A stretch of DNA of 64,000 nucleotides from Enterovibrio calviensis DSM 14347. Lineage in GTDB: Bacteria; Pseudomonadota; Gammaproteobacteria; Enterobacterales; Vibrionaceae. The stretch spans positions 529,304 through 593,303 of the forward strand of contig NZ_KK211218.1 in assembly GCF_000621165.1 (NCBI RefSeq), in the 5' to 3' direction. Below are positions 42,959-52,918 of the stretch, piece by piece. How positions within the stretch are numbered: the first letter of the stretch is position 1; each line of letters starts with the position of its first letter. Both the position numbers and the translations under genes were made by a program. Below the pieces are notes generated by a model. That model saw only the letters and a program-made list of their open reading frames with translations. It was not told the DNA's origin and ran no database searches.

Positions 42959-43297
42959 TTACATGCGCTTTTCAAAGCGGTCACTCCATTTACCGTTGTT
43001 TTCAACGTTGCAGTTCTCTTGTGTATCGAAGGTGACGTGCCGCGTAATGTCTTTCAGTTTGATATCGATATCTACCAGTTTTTCTTTGATAAGTCCGCAT
43101 AGCGCATCTGTGTCTGCATTGGCTAGATGCGCATTGGAATCAAAGATGCACACGATGCGAAGCGAACTCGGGAAACTGCCATAGTTAGCAAAATGCGTAA
43201 GCCATTCGAAGCCCTCGTGTTGCTCTAGGGCGATGTCGCATACCTCGGTCAGCGCTTCCCTTAGCGAGTTCTCTATTTTCTTGTCGGTTTTTCTCAC
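42959..43297 (-). CDS. conserved small protein (often mislabelled Fis-family)
   Basis: The product is about 112 residues from GTG 43297, which has AAAGGAG ten bases upstream; the longer open frame has no ribosome site. It contains LREALTEVCDIALEQHEGF, then WLTHFANYGSFPSSLRIVCI and FDSNAHLANA. I recall this protein from gamma-proteobacterial genomes as a conserved hypothetical. It has no membrane segment and no recognisable DNA-binding helix. Function unknown. Confidence 0.65.
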   Translation of the reverse strand: MRKTDKKIENSLREALTEVCDIALEQHEGFEWLTHFANYGSFPSSLRIVCIFDSNAHLANADTDALCGLIKEKLVDIDIKLKDITRHVTFDTQENCNVENNGKWSDRFEKRM

Positions 43298-43583
43298 TCT
43301 AAAACACTCCTTTAAGAGTCTGAAATCATGTGGCGTTGTTGGGTATTTCCGATCCCTTCGGATAAGCCCACCAAAACCTTGGGGGGCATGGTAGACGCCA
43401 TGTACCACAAAAACCAGCCTCACCAGAGACATCGAGTGACAACAATGCCCTGCACCTTCAGTTAATTGACGAAAGTTGATTGGCGAAGTTGATTGACAAA
43501 AAAGCCATGACTCGTTTGTGAAACCTTCAATATTGGCAGGGTTGGATATACTTGCTTGATAGTGATGATATAAAGGAAATTAA

Positions 43584-44450
43584 ATGACGAGTTCCAAGGA
43601 ACCTAATCACACTGCGAATCTTCCACCAGCCGATGCAGACGAGCGCCGTGCAGCAAAGCCAGTTGTCTGTTACGCCACCGATTCCCTGCCGTCATATGAT
43701 GCCAATTTTTATCAAACAGCAAGAGCATCAGCCGCGCGCACGGTATTACTTGAAATCGCCCCCAGAGAGGCCCGCTGCTTTGTCGTTCCTGCTGGGTGTT
43801 TTTTCCGTATTTCCTGTCAGCATGGCTCACAAGTTGGAGATTTGAACCTCTGGCAACGAGACGATCTTAGCGAGCGCTTTTTCAGTGGGAAAACCCGCCA
43901 ACTCCATGCCACCCATTTAACCACTGGCGACAGACTATGGAGCAACATGCCGTATTTACGGCCAATAGCAACGATCACAGATGATTCCTTGCGTTGGTAT
44001 GGATGGGATGATGATGGCGCGGGTGTTCATGATGTCATTGGAACGCGTTGCGACCCCTATACGCACCACCGACTCCATGATGAGCACTACCATCATTGCT
44101 GCCACTCTAACCTCACCCGCGCCCTAGCAGATAAGCTCGGCGTTCGGCAAAAAGAGGCAGAACCCCACGTTCATGATGTGTTGAATGTGTTTATGTGCAC
44201 GGGCTTTACCAAAGACACACACCAGTACTTTATGAAAGCCAGCCCTGCCCGCCAAGGCGACTACATTGAGTTCTTTGCAGAAACCGATTTACTGGGCGCG
44301 CTCTCCGCATGTCCTGGGGGAGATTGCAGCAGCACTCATTCCTGCGATGACGCGCAGTGCTACCCGCTGACTGTAGAAGTGTTCACCCCTGAAAAACACA
44401 CGCTGGAAGCATGGCAACTGTTCACGCGCAGTGAGTTCGTGGCGAAGTAG
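43584..44450 (+). CDS. DUF1989 (urea carboxylase-associated) family protein
   Basis: The 288-residue product has the DUF1989 core: FFRISCQHGSQVGDLNLWQR, then SERFFSGKTRQLHATHLTTG and HDVIGTRCDPYT, with several Cys and His that can bind a metal (CHSNLTRAL, HVHDVLNVFMCTGF). Family members are found near urea/allophanate genes, but no such gene is nearby. The C-terminal Cys-rich segment ACPGGDCSSTHSCDDAQCY is notable. The product probably binds a metal and a small nitrogenous ligand; its reaction is unknown. Confidence 0.85.
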   Translation: MTSSKEPNHTANLPPADADERRAAKPVVCYATDSLPSYDANFYQTARASAARTVLLEIAPREARCFVVPAGCFFRISCQHGSQVGDLNLWQRDDLSERFFSGKTRQLHATHLTTGDRLWSNMPYLRPIATITDDSLRWYGWDDDGAGVHDVIGTRCDPYTHHRLHDEHYHHCCHSNLTRALADKLGVRQKEAEPHVHDVLNVFMCTGFTKDTHQYFMKASPARQGDYIEFFAETDLLGALSACPGGDCSSTHSCDDAQCYPLTVEVFTPEKHTLEAWQLFTRSEFVAK

Positions 44451-44682
44451 ATTAGGTTAAAGCAGCCCTTTGCTGAAGCCCTGCCACAATCGCTACCCGC
44501 CATTCGCATTCGCCACTCGTTGGGGTGAGAACCTCAACGGGAATTCCGATGATAAAACAAGATTAGCGACTTAGATGGAATGAAGTCGCTGTCACCTTTT
44601 CAAGCATCCCCAAAATACCACTGTCATTCGAATGTCACTTTACATATGGAAAAACATATATATAGTATCGAATCATACAAAC

Positions 44683-44698
44683 ATATGAAATTTCATAT
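44683..44698. promoter_or_regulatory. candidate ArsR-type operator
   Basis: The perfect 16-base palindrome ATATGAAATTTCATAT lies 27 bases before the ACR3 start in an AT-rich stretch with further ATAT repeats. Its size and AT content fit operators of ArsR/SmtB repressors. No arsR gene is in the window, so the repressor would act from elsewhere. Confidence 0.45.
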
Positions 44699-44724
44699 AT
44701 TCAATAACACATCAGGGCAAAGTT

Positions 44725-45750
44725 ATGGGCATGTTTGAACGTTACCTGTCAGTTTGGGTGGCAGTGTGTATCGCAGCGGGGGTTCTTCTGGGTAATCTGA
44801 TCCCTTCAGCATTTGAAGTGGTTGCAGGTTTAGAGTTCGCTCATGTCAATCTGGTTGTCGCCGTTCTGATCTGGGTGATGATTTTCCCGATGATGGTGCA
44901 GATAGACTTTTCTGCCATCAAAGATGTGGGCAAAAAACCGAAAGGATTGGCGCTAACGCTAGTGATCAATTGGTTGGTCAAACCCTTTACGATGGCTGCG
45001 CTGGGCTGGCTATTTTTCAAAGGTTTTTTTGCAGATTGGGTCGACCCGCAAAGTGCCAACGAATACATCGCGGGAATGATTCTATTAGGTGTCGCCCCTT
45101 GTACGGCAATGGTGTTTGTGTGGAGCCAACTAACCAAAGGTGATGCGAATTACACGCTGGTTCAGGTTTCCGTCAACGACCTTATCATGGTCTTTGCTTT
45201 TGCACCGATCACCGCATTTTTGTTAGACGTGACTGATATTCAGGTCCCTTGGGAAACGCTGATCCTGTCTGTGGCTCTGTATGTAATATTGCCACTTGTG
45301 GCGGGAGCATGGGCACGCAGGCAATTGCTGAAACAGGGCGAGCAAAAGCTTGATGGCTTTCTCAGCGCGGTAAAACCGTGGTCAATTGTCGGGTTGCTCG
45401 GCACTGTTGTGCTTCTATTTGGTTTTCAAGCGCAGACCATTGTCAGTCAGCCACAAACTATCTTACTCATAGCAATTCCGTTGCTAATTCAAACCTATGG
45501 CATATTTGCGATTGCTTACGGTGCGGCGAAGTGGCTCAAGTTGCCTCACAACGTCGCTGCACCAGCGGGGATGATTGGAACATCTAACTTCTTTGAACTG
45601 GCCGTTGCGGTTGCTATTTCTCTGTTTGGCCTTCACTCCGGTGCGGCATTGGCCACGGTGGTGGGTGTGCTTGTTGAAGTGCCGGTTATGCTCTCTCTGG
45701 TGTGGTTCGCCAACCGAACAACACATTGGTTTGAACCTAGTCAGCCATAA
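44725..45750 (+). CDS. ACR3-type arsenite efflux transporter
   Basis: The 341-residue protein has about ten membrane helices and the ACR3 features [16 protein letters not shown] and [20 protein letters not shown], containing the conserved Cys needed for arsenite transport, then [17 protein letters not shown]. It should export As(III) and possibly Sb(III). It is a single gene without arsR or arsC neighbours. A good intrinsic terminator follows. Confidence 0.92.
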   Translation: MGMFERYLSVWVAVCIAAGVLLGNLIPSAFEVVAGLEFAHVNLVVAVLIWVMIFPMMVQIDFSAIKDVGKKPKGLALTLVINWLVKPFTMAALGWLFFKGFFADWVDPQSANEYIAGMILLGVAPCTAMVFVWSQLTKGDANYTLVQVSVNDLIMVFAFAPITAFLLDVTDIQVPWETLILSVALYVILPLVAGAWARRQLLKQGEQKLDGFLSAVKPWSIVGLLGTVVLLFGFQAQTIVSQPQTILLIAIPLLIQTYGIFAIAYGAAKWLKLPHNVAAPAGMIGTSNFFELAVAVAISLFGLHSGAALATVVGVLVEVPVMLSLVWFANRTTHWFEPSQP

Positions 45751-45765
45751 TCCACGTTTTGTTTG

Positions 45766-45792
45766 AAAGCCCTGTCTCTCAGGGCTTTTTTG
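45766..45792 (+). terminator. intrinsic terminator of the ACR3 gene
   Basis: AAAGCCCTG-TCTCT-CAGGGCTTT is followed by T residues, 16 bases after the stop codon. The stem is perfect over 9 bp. Confidence 0.85.
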
Positions 45793-45959
45793 ATCATGGC
45801 AATCTTCTCATCCATTATCCACACTAATCCCTAACATAGATCCTCGATAAAAGACCAAAAGCAATCCAACTCGTCTATAAAAACACCATTCAAACGCCTA
45901 TTCGACATGGATTGATAAAAACCCATACGCAAACGATTGCCTTAGTTCAAAAAGCGAGT

Positions 45960-46059
45960 AAGATGCGCGCCAATTTCAAGGCGTTACTGACGTTGGTTGC
46001 TCACCAAAGGGCCAAGTGGTCGCCTGCTGATTTCAAGACTCACTTTGGTACTAAAACCT
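45960..46059 (+). promoter_or_regulatory. structured 5' leader of the purine permease gene; possible xanthine-sensing riboswitch
   Basis: The leader has ACCAAAG (46002-46008) able to pair with CTTTGGT (near 46044-46050), enclosing GGCC/GGTC and a TGATTTCAAGACT loop. The gene downstream is a xanthine/uracil-type permease with guanine deaminase, and xanthine (NMT1-type) riboswitches precede such genes in Proteobacteria. I cannot confirm the consensus from memory. Confidence 0.3.
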
Positions 46060-47364
46060 ATGAAAACTGCTGTTCCTTTGAATATCGATGAAAAGATTTC
46101 TTTGCCGAAATCTTTGTCTCTTGGCGCACAACATGTGCTGGCGATGGACCTCTATATCGTCCCAATCATCCTTGCGGGTTTGCTTTCTCTTTCTGTTGGG
46201 GATACGTCTTCGCTCATCCAAATGACGTTTATCGTCGCGGGTCTGTGTACCATCATTCAATCTGGCTTCCTGCTTAAACTGCCTGTCATGCAAGGCCCCT
46301 CTTACATTCCTATCGGCGCTATCGCGGCAATTGGAAAAACCATGGGTATGGGTGCGGTGTATGGCGCAATGATCCCCGTTGCGATTTGTGTCGCTTTGCT
46401 CGGTCGTCCTCTGAACCTGTTCAGCCGTTTGGTTAAAACCTTCGTGCCGCCAATCGTCGGTGGCACAGTGATCATCGTAGTGGGCATTTCTTTGCTGCCA
46501 GTGGCATTCAATGGTATTTACACCGCTGACCGCCCTGCTGAGAATATTCTTATTGCCATGGCGAGTATGTTCTCTCTGAGTGCCTTCATTCTTCTTGGCT
46601 GTTTTATTAAGCAACTTCATTGGCTGCGTTTGGCTTCCGTTCTGGGTGCCATTGTCGTCGGTACTCTAGTCGCGGAATCAATGGGAATGGCAGACTTCTC
46701 TGCAGTATCCCAAGCAGCATGGATAGAGCTTCCAAGCTTGTTACCGTTTGGCGAACTGGTGTTCGATCCGCTCGCCATCCTGACGCTATTATTCGTCACC
46801 ATGATTGTGTTAGTTGAAACCACGGGCACTTGGTGTGCTGTCACTGCGGTAACGGGCACAGATTTGGATGACAACCGCTTAAACCGCGGTGCGACAGGTG
46901 AAGCGGCTGGCCAATTTATTTGTTCTCTACTGGGCGGAAGCCCTGTGACGGGTTATTCCACCAATGCGGGGATCATTGCGGTAACAGGCGTGGCTTCTCG
47001 TCGTGCGATTATCGCTGGCGGTTTTATTCTTCTCGTTCTTGGCCTTGTTCCGAAGCTGACTAGCCTGATTGCTTCTGTGCCACACGCGGTGATTGCTGGC
47101 ATCTTTGCAGTGATTTGTGTGGTGATTGCAATGAACGGCTTCCGCGTCGTCCAAAACATACACCTGACCGAACGCAATATGTTAGTGATTGGTTTGCCGA
47201 TCATGCTGGCGCTTGGTGCAGTCTTGATGCCTCGTGAAATCATTTACGCGCTGCCAGAATTAGTGGGCTATTTGGCGAATTCTGGCATTGCGATCGGTGC
47301 GCTCGCCGCTGTTATCTTAAATTTTGTTCTCCCTAACGAAGCGCCGCTGGAGGCTGAAGCATGA
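46060..47364 (+). CDS. nucleobase:cation symporter-2 family permease (xanthine/uracil type)
   Basis: The product is 434 residues from ATG 46060; an upstream TTG at 45997 would add 21 residues that overlap the structured leader. The NCS2 signature regions are visible: LGAQHVLAMDLYIVPIILAG near the start, LKLPVMQGPSYIPIGAI, and the GSPVTGYSTNAGIIAVTGVA region before helix 10. It imports a purine or uracil with protons or sodium. Its 4-base overlap with guanine deaminase indicates guanine or xanthine as substrate (inference). Confidence 0.9.
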   Translation: MKTAVPLNIDEKISLPKSLSLGAQHVLAMDLYIVPIILAGLLSLSVGDTSSLIQMTFIVAGLCTIIQSGFLLKLPVMQGPSYIPIGAIAAIGKTMGMGAVYGAMIPVAICVALLGRPLNLFSRLVKTFVPPIVGGTVIIVVGISLLPVAFNGIYTADRPAENILIAMASMFSLSAFILLGCFIKQLHWLRLASVLGAIVVGTLVAESMGMADFSAVSQAAWIELPSLLPFGELVFDPLAILTLLFVTMIVLVETTGTWCAVTAVTGTDLDDNRLNRGATGEAAGQFICSLLGGSPVTGYSTNAGIIAVTGVASRRAIIAGGFILLVLGLVPKLTSLIASVPHAVIAGIFAVICVVIAMNGFRVVQNIHLTERNMLVIGLPIMLALGAVLMPREIIYALPELVGYLANSGIAIGALAAVILNFVLPNEAPLEAEA

Positions 47365-48725
47365 TTGACATGGCTCGTATTCAATTTGGTATTCTTGCCG
47401 ACACGTTCCACGCGCCTGTAAAGGGAGAACTGGCATTCATACCGGACTTCTTGATCTTGGTGGACGACCGTGGCGACATCATGGCCACCAGCCGTGTTGG
47501 AGAACCTGAGTACAGCGTTCATCTGAACGCATTGCGCGATTCATTAAAGCTGATTACGGTAGAGAAAGGTCAGTACCTGATGCCAGGGCTGGTTGACCTC
47601 CATTGTCACGCTCCACAGTGGCCACAAGCAGGTAAAGGCTTAGACCTGCCCCTATATGATTGGCTGCAAAACTATACCTTCCCATTGGAAAACCGTTACA
47701 GCGACTTGGCATTTGCAGACACGGTATACCAAGACGTGACACGCACGCTTCTGGCCAACGGAACGACCAGCGCGGTGTACTTTGCGTCTATCCATCGTGA
47801 AGCCTCAGAACTGTTGGCGAGCATTAGCCTTGAGCAAGGCCAACGAGCGTTCGTCGGCAGAATCAACATGGATAACGCAGAACAATGCCCTACGTTCTAT
47901 CGCGAGTCATCCATTGAGCAATCACTCGCTGACACAGAAGCATTCATTCACAACGTGCGTGGCCTGAAAGGCAATGAACACGGCTTGGTGAAGCCTGTGA
48001 TCACCCCTCGCTTCGTACCAAGTTGCACCGAAACATTGCTGCGCGAATTGGGGAAATTGGTTCAGCACCACGACGTTCACATGCAAACCCATTGCTCTGA
48101 AAGCGACTGGGCACGCGATTATGCACTGCAGCACTATGGCAAGTCAGACATTGAGATTTATGCAGACGCTGGGTTGTTGAACAACAAAACCGTGCTGGCC
48201 CACTCTATTTTTCTGACCGACAACGACGTTGCAGTGATGAAAGAGTTTGATGCAGGCATCGGCCATTGCCCGTTGTCGAATATGTACTTTGCCAACGCCG
48301 CCATGCACACACGCGAGTTACTAGACAGCGGTGTGAGTATTGGCCTCGGCAGTGATATTGCCGGCGCACCATCGCCTTCGATATTCCGCGCCAGTTTTGA
48401 CGCAGTGACCCATTCTCGCGTTCGTGAAGATGGCGTTGATACACGTTTAGCCGCTGCCGAGCGCGGCGTGACGGGTTCGCGTGTTAGCTTTGTTGAAGCA
48501 TTCTGGATGGCAACCGCTGGCGGTGGACGTGTGTTGAATGAAAAAGTCGGTGTGTTCGAAAAGGATTTCCATTTTGATGCGCTCGTGATCAAACCGAGTG
48601 CCTTAGGTAACCTGCGAATTTGGCAAGATATGGACACCCCTCGCGACATTTTGGAGAAAATCGTGTCTCTAGGCCAAAGCTGCGATATCGACAAAGTCTG
48701 GGTACAAGGCAAACAAGTTCGATAG
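47361..48725 (+). CDS. guaD: guanine deaminase
   Basis: The 454-residue amidohydrolase has the metal motif PGLVDLHCHAPQ (HxH, about residue 78-80), a guanine-deaminase-like QAGKGLDLPLYDWLQNYTFP, then metal His in MQTHCSES and LAHSIFLTD, and catalytic Asp in LGSDIAGAPS. It converts guanine to xanthine and ammonia. Coupled to the permease (ATGA overlap). A terminator follows at 48763-48795. Confidence 0.94.
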   Translation: MIDMARIQFGILADTFHAPVKGELAFIPDFLILVDDRGDIMATSRVGEPEYSVHLNALRDSLKLITVEKGQYLMPGLVDLHCHAPQWPQAGKGLDLPLYDWLQNYTFPLENRYSDLAFADTVYQDVTRTLLANGTTSAVYFASIHREASELLASISLEQGQRAFVGRINMDNAEQCPTFYRESSIEQSLADTEAFIHNVRGLKGNEHGLVKPVITPRFVPSCTETLLRELGKLVQHHDVHMQTHCSESDWARDYALQHYGKSDIEIYADAGLLNNKTVLAHSIFLTDNDVAVMKEFDAGIGHCPLSNMYFANAAMHTRELLDSGVSIGLGSDIAGAPSPSIFRASFDAVTHSRVREDGVDTRLAAAERGVTGSRVSFVEAFWMATAGGGRVLNEKVGVFEKDFHFDALVIKPSALGNLRIWQDMDTPRDILEKIVSLGQSCDIDKVWVQGKQVR

Positions 48726-48762
48726 CGTCTATACCCAAGTAACCTGTATTGATACCAAAATA

Positions 48763-48795
48763 AAAACCTCCCCTGCTGGTGCATCGGGAGGTTTT
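48763..48795. terminator. bidirectional terminator between guaD and the SDR gene
   Basis: AAAACCTCCC pairs with GGGAGGTTTT, followed on the plus strand by AATTTTT and preceded by A residues. It can stop transcripts from both converging genes. A short copy of the dispersed-repeat end (TATACCCAAGTAACCTGT) lies just before it, at about 48730. Confidence 0.8.
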
Positions 48796-48850
48796 AATTT
48801 TTCAGAATCGCTAGGGTCTGTTGACCTTTGGTGGTTTAAGAGTTGGTGGT

Positions 48851-49669
48851 TTAAGATTGGATGCCAAGCTTGCCAAGGACCTCGTCCATTGCCATCACCA
48901 AGGCTTCATTCTTGCTTGAATCTAGCGCGTCAGAATGCGGCTGTGTAAATGCACCAATGTCATTATCAAAGTAACGACCAGAAGCATCAGCAAACTTATC
49001 ACTCAGGGCTGCATCAACTAACACATCAGCACCAATGCTTAAATCCTTGCCTTCTGAACCGTAAGCTTCTTTGACCATTTTGCTACCCAAAAATGATGCC
49101 GGATTGACAGCAACTATAACGGGTGCATCCGACCCTAGCGTTTGCGCCATCAAAAAGCTCCACATTGTTATCGCCAGCTTGCTTTGCGCATACGCAGCAC
49201 CATCAGGCAAGGCTTGCTCGCCTTTTAGCGCTGACAAGCTAACAGGCGCTTGCGCCGCAGAAGACAAATTCACCACTCGACTGTCTGCTCCCATCAAAGG
49301 CAATAAGGCTTTGGTCAACACATAAGGCGCTAAGGTGTTAACAACAAAACGCACGTCGTAACCCTCTTTGGTCACCGCCGTAGGCACTTTGAAAACGCCA
49401 GCGTTATTGATCAGCACATCAATGGCTGAATACTTCGCTTTCACTTGTTCGGCCATCGTGACCACTTGAGACAAATCCGACAAATCAGCCAAGTAAGTAT
49501 CAAGCGTGGCATTCGGGTATGCCTCAGACAATGCATTCTTGGCCTGCTCCAATTTGGCGCTATTACGACCGTGCAACAAAAGCGTATGGCCGTCGGCTGC
49601 CAGTTTCTTCGCCGTTTCAAAGCCGATGCCATCAGTGGCGCCTGTCAATAATAGGGTCTTTTTCATCAT
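48851..49669 (-). CDS. short-chain dehydrogenase/reductase
   Basis: The 272-residue product is a classical-length SDR: cofactor motif TGATDGIGFETAKKL near the N-terminus, then NNAGVF, catalytic Ser in VVNLSSAAQ and YxxxK in AAYAQSKLAI. The HGRNS after the second strand suggests NADP(H). It resembles the retinol-dehydrogenase-like SDRs often found beside LysR regulators; the LysR gene 195 bases away is divergent. Substrate unknown. Confidence 0.9.
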   Translation of the reverse strand: MMKKTLLLTGATDGIGFETAKKLAADGHTLLLHGRNSAKLEQAKNALSEAYPNATLDTYLADLSDLSQVVTMAEQVKAKYSAIDVLINNAGVFKVPTAVTKEGYDVRFVVNTLAPYVLTKALLPLMGADSRVVNLSSAAQAPVSLSALKGEQALPDGAAYAQSKLAITMWSFLMAQTLGSDAPVIVAVNPASFLGSKMVKEAYGSEGKDLSIGADVLVDAALSDKFADASGRYFDNDIGAFTQPHSDALDSSKNEALVMAMDEVLGKLGIQS

Positions 49670-49864
49670 GCTATTCCTTTAATCATTATTTGGTTCACGG
49701 CTTTTTCCTGATCGAGTATATCAATCAGACGTGGATTCGCACTCTATCCCCAAACACTCGCACATCATGGTGTTCAACGAATCAATGGAACAAGCTTAAT
49801 ACTTTGGTTAAAGTGTATAAATAACAGAAAAATAAAATCAGAATTCGGATTTTGGAGATAATGG

Positions 49865-50773
49865 ATGAACACCAATAGCATCAAGTTATTTGTTCTCGCC
49901 GCAGAAACGCTGAACATCAGTGCTGCAGGTCAGCAGCTTGGGCTTACCCCTTCTGTTGCAAGTGCTTGGCTGTCCAAACTGGAAACGGAAGTGGGTGCGG
50001 ATCTTTTTCACCGCACCACCCGCAAAGTGACCCTGTCTATTGAAGGCACCGAGTTTCTCCCTTATGCCAAAGAAATCTTGGCGCAGCAAGAAGCTGCTTT
50101 TGCGGCGCTAGGCCGGGGAAACCCTGATGTCAGTGGCACGTTGCGCTTCGCCGCTTCCAGCACATTCGCACAGCTCTATGTGGTACCCATCCTTGCAGAA
50201 TTTCTGGAACGCTATCCCAAAATCAACGTGGAGTTAATGCTCTCAGACACTCAGGTCAAGCTGATTGAAGGGGGGTATGATTTGGCCCTACGAAACCTTG
50301 CTGCAGAAGACAGCAGCCTGATTGGCCGACGCCTTGCCAGCGATACGCGAGTCCTCTGCGCATCACCCGAGTATTTAGCGGCCAAAGGTACTCCGCAAGC
50401 GCCAGAAGATTTGATTGAGCATCAACTACTGGTATTTATGAAAGCCAAATCCAGAAAGCTGATCGCCAGCAACGGCAAACGAGAATGCACGTTCCCTCCA
50501 ACCAGCAGCAAGCCAAGGGTTGTTTGTGATGACGGCGCCAGCATGCGCATCGCTGCCAAAGCGGGCGTCGGTATCTGCATGAGTTCGATCTGGAATATCC
50601 ACAACGATCTAAAAGACGGCTCGCTGGTGAGGGTTTTGCCTGACTACCATGTTGATGACCAAAGTTCCGTGTGGCTAGTTTACCCAAAATCAAACGTGCT
50701 GACTGCCAAGGTTCGTGTCTTTATTGATTATCTCGTTGAGAAAATTGGCAATCCGCCAGTGTGGGAACACTAA
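49865..50773 (+). CDS. LysR-family transcriptional regulator
   Basis: The 302-residue product has an N-terminal winged helix (NTNSIKLFVLAAETLNISAA, recognition part LGLTPSVASAWLSKLETEVG) and a full LysR effector domain of the CrgA-like group (SGTLRFAASSTFAQLYVVPI). It is divergently transcribed from the SDR gene and probably controls it and itself through the 195-base intergenic region. No ligand can be inferred. Confidence 0.92.
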   Translation: MNTNSIKLFVLAAETLNISAAGQQLGLTPSVASAWLSKLETEVGADLFHRTTRKVTLSIEGTEFLPYAKEILAQQEAAFAALGRGNPDVSGTLRFAASSTFAQLYVVPILAEFLERYPKINVELMLSDTQVKLIEGGYDLALRNLAAEDSSLIGRRLASDTRVLCASPEYLAAKGTPQAPEDLIEHQLLVFMKAKSRKLIASNGKRECTFPPTSSKPRVVCDDGASMRIAAKAGVGICMSSIWNIHNDLKDGSLVRVLPDYHVDDQSSVWLVYPKSNVLTAKVRVFIDYLVEKIGNPPVWEH

Positions 50774-50962
50774 ATACGCCACCACAGTCATTGCGCATTG
50801 CGGTCACAGCCATTTTATTCACGTCGCCTTTTATTATCGTCGAAATGCAAATAGTGATTATTGAATTGGCCCATTTATTCGCCGTTTGAAGCGAATTAGA
50901 CTTCTCCCATCGAAAATTGTTAGCCGACAATCGGTGACTTTTTAGCAAAAGGAGAAAGCGAG

Positions 50963-51904
50963 ATGAAAAACATGGCCACTCACATCGACAACGTGATTTA
51001 TGATCCCCTCACTGAGGCTCGCGCTCTAGCATTGCCTTCTCGCGAATCCATGTTGCAGCGTGCACCGTCAGTAAAACGTTTCTGGGACACCAACACCCAT
51101 TTGCTCACCGAGGCTTGGCGAGCATGGGAAACGAGTGAAGAATCACCTAATTTCAAGCCTGACACATCACTGCTTGAACCCAAACTCAGAGAAGCCGTTG
51201 AGCAAGCATGGCTTGACCCAACCAAAGAAGTTGCTGTTCAAGATCTCTGGGAAGAAGTATCTGACGGCGTCTATCAGGCACAGTTCTTTGACCCTGAGCG
51301 TCTGGCCGAGCTGCGTGGGTATCTGGAAGCGGTGGCTGATGCAGGTATACCAACCCGTCCACCATATGGAATCGCGCTAAATCGCCGCGGTGCTATGCTC
51401 GACCCACGTTCTGAAGGCTATTTGGCCGCACCAGCATTTCAAGCGTTTTATCGTGAAGTTATGGACCGATACATGCGCCCTATCGCAAGGCTGTTGTTCC
51501 CCGGCGTGATGGGTTATGACAGTCAGACTTTTGGGTTTTCGATTCAGTATCAGGTAGGGATAGACACGTCACTGCAGCCTCATACCGATGCCAGTGCAGC
51601 GACGTTGAATATCAATATGAATCTACCAGATGAATCGTTTACAGGTTCAGAAGTAGATTTCTATGACCGAGTCTCGGGCGAGGTGAAACGTATCACGTTC
51701 AAACCGGGTACAGCGATGATCCACAGAGGTAACATACCTCATGCGGCTCATCCTATTACCAGCGGCACGCGAAGCAACATGGTACTTTGGTTATACGGTG
51801 ACCGGATGCAAATCCCGCTTGCTGGCCAACGTATTGAGCAAGTCGATGCCCAGCAGCGATGGACGATACCCGAGGCTGATGCAGACAAATTTGCGCCGTT
51901 CTAA
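50963..51904 (+). CDS. 2OG-Fe(II) oxygenase family protein
   Basis: The 313-residue product has its iron site in the C-terminal half: SLQPHTDASAATLNINMNLP (HxD, about residue 212), distal His in IPHAAHPITSGTRSNMVLWL, with the 2OG-binding Arg in the same stretch. The N-terminal 130 residues are helical and not assigned. A strong AAAAGGAG site precedes the ATG. Single gene; substrate unknown. It is not closely similar to the oxygenase at 15693-16592. Confidence 0.83.
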   Translation: MKNMATHIDNVIYDPLTEARALALPSRESMLQRAPSVKRFWDTNTHLLTEAWRAWETSEESPNFKPDTSLLEPKLREAVEQAWLDPTKEVAVQDLWEEVSDGVYQAQFFDPERLAELRGYLEAVADAGIPTRPPYGIALNRRGAMLDPRSEGYLAAPAFQAFYREVMDRYMRPIARLLFPGVMGYDSQTFGFSIQYQVGIDTSLQPHTDASAATLNINMNLPDESFTGSEVDFYDRVSGEVKRITFKPGTAMIHRGNIPHAAHPITSGTRSNMVLWLYGDRMQIPLAGQRIEQVDAQQRWTIPEADADKFAPF

Positions 51905-52124
51905 CCCTAAAAGGAAGAACAGTGGACAGCATAACAAACAAGCAATAGGTAACAATTTAGTAGGCATACATGCGCAAGGCTAGTAGGCATGCACGCACAG
52001 GCAGTGGCTCACCAGTCACTGCCTCTTTTTGCTTAACACATTGCGGTTTAACGGTTGGTTTTGCTCACATCGTGAGATGAATCATGACCAAACCCAATTA
52101 AACATGATCAACAAAGCATCCTGA

Positions 52125-52661
52125 TCACTCTAAAACAACGGCAATGTAGTTTGTTTTATACGGGACAATATTGGCTTCTCCCGTCGCATAGTACTTAGTC
52201 CCAGTGCCTTCAGACTCTAATTTGAAATAGTACTTACCCGCAGCAACAGTAATATCTTGATAAGTACCCTCACTTTCAAAGAAGATATTATCGTCATTCA
52301 GCCATCCTTCTGGCGAGACCAAAAAAATACTCCCATCGCACTCAAGAGAACCAATATTCGGCTGAGAGCAACTTTCTAGGAACACTTCGGTACGCGAGTT
52401 AGGATTTTTAACTGTTTTGGTGAGCGTGATTGAACCATAGTCTCGACTTGATCTTTCCGGTTTATGAGTCCAAATCCTCTCTTTCTCTACGCTAAAGCCT
52501 TTGTCGTTTTTAACCACAGTGCCATTGCCAACGCCCCCTACAGAGCCTAAAACGCCGTTTATCGCGCCGTTTACACCGTCATTAACTACCTGTCCTAAGT
52601 CTTTATCCGCACAACCAGACAAAGTTACGGTTACTGCTATCGCCAACGCCAGTTTCTTCAT
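52125..52661 (-). CDS. lipoprotein of unknown function
   Basis: The 178-residue product has a lipoprotein signal peptide with lipobox LSGC at residues 14-17 (Cys17 lipidated). Asp at +3 and Ala at +2 after the Cys do not give a clear inner-membrane retention signal. A Gly/Val-rich segment follows (NDGVNGAINGVLGSVGGVGN), reminiscent of glycine-zipper lipoproteins, then a beta-rich domain with two Cys (ESCSQPNIGSLECDGS). The domain is not recognised. Confidence 0.8.
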   Translation of the reverse strand: MKKLALAIAVTVTLSGCADKDLGQVVNDGVNGAINGVLGSVGGVGNGTVVKNDKGFSVEKERIWTHKPERSSRDYGSITLTKTVKNPNSRTEVFLESCSQPNIGSLECDGSIFLVSPEGWLNDDNIFFESEGTYQDITVAAGKYYFKLESEGTGTKYYATGEANIVPYKTNYIAVVLE

Positions 52662-52852
52662 ACTCTTTCCCTTTTTATTCTTCTTTATTCCAATGCCGAG
52701 AAAACATTACCACCACTGAAAGCGCTTTGGATGTCTCAAAATAGAGTCCGACCGTAACCAAAGAATCGGTGTTCACATATGTCACTGTTTGCCCAACAGG
52801 CACTGTGGTTATAAAAGAAGAAAATCGAAGTGTATGTCACCAAGTAGAGACA

Positions 52853-52880
52853 AAAAGAGCCACAATATGTGGCTATTTTT
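52853..52880. terminator. terminator of the small exported peptide gene
   Basis: AGCCACA-ATA-TGTGGCT: on the minus strand it is followed by CTTTTTG and on the plus strand by ATTTTTT, so it can work both ways. It lies about 45 bases beyond the 45-codon gene. Confidence 0.7.
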
Positions 52881-52918
52881 TGGCTCTTTGGCGAAGCGGC
52901 TAAATCACTCAAACGCGG

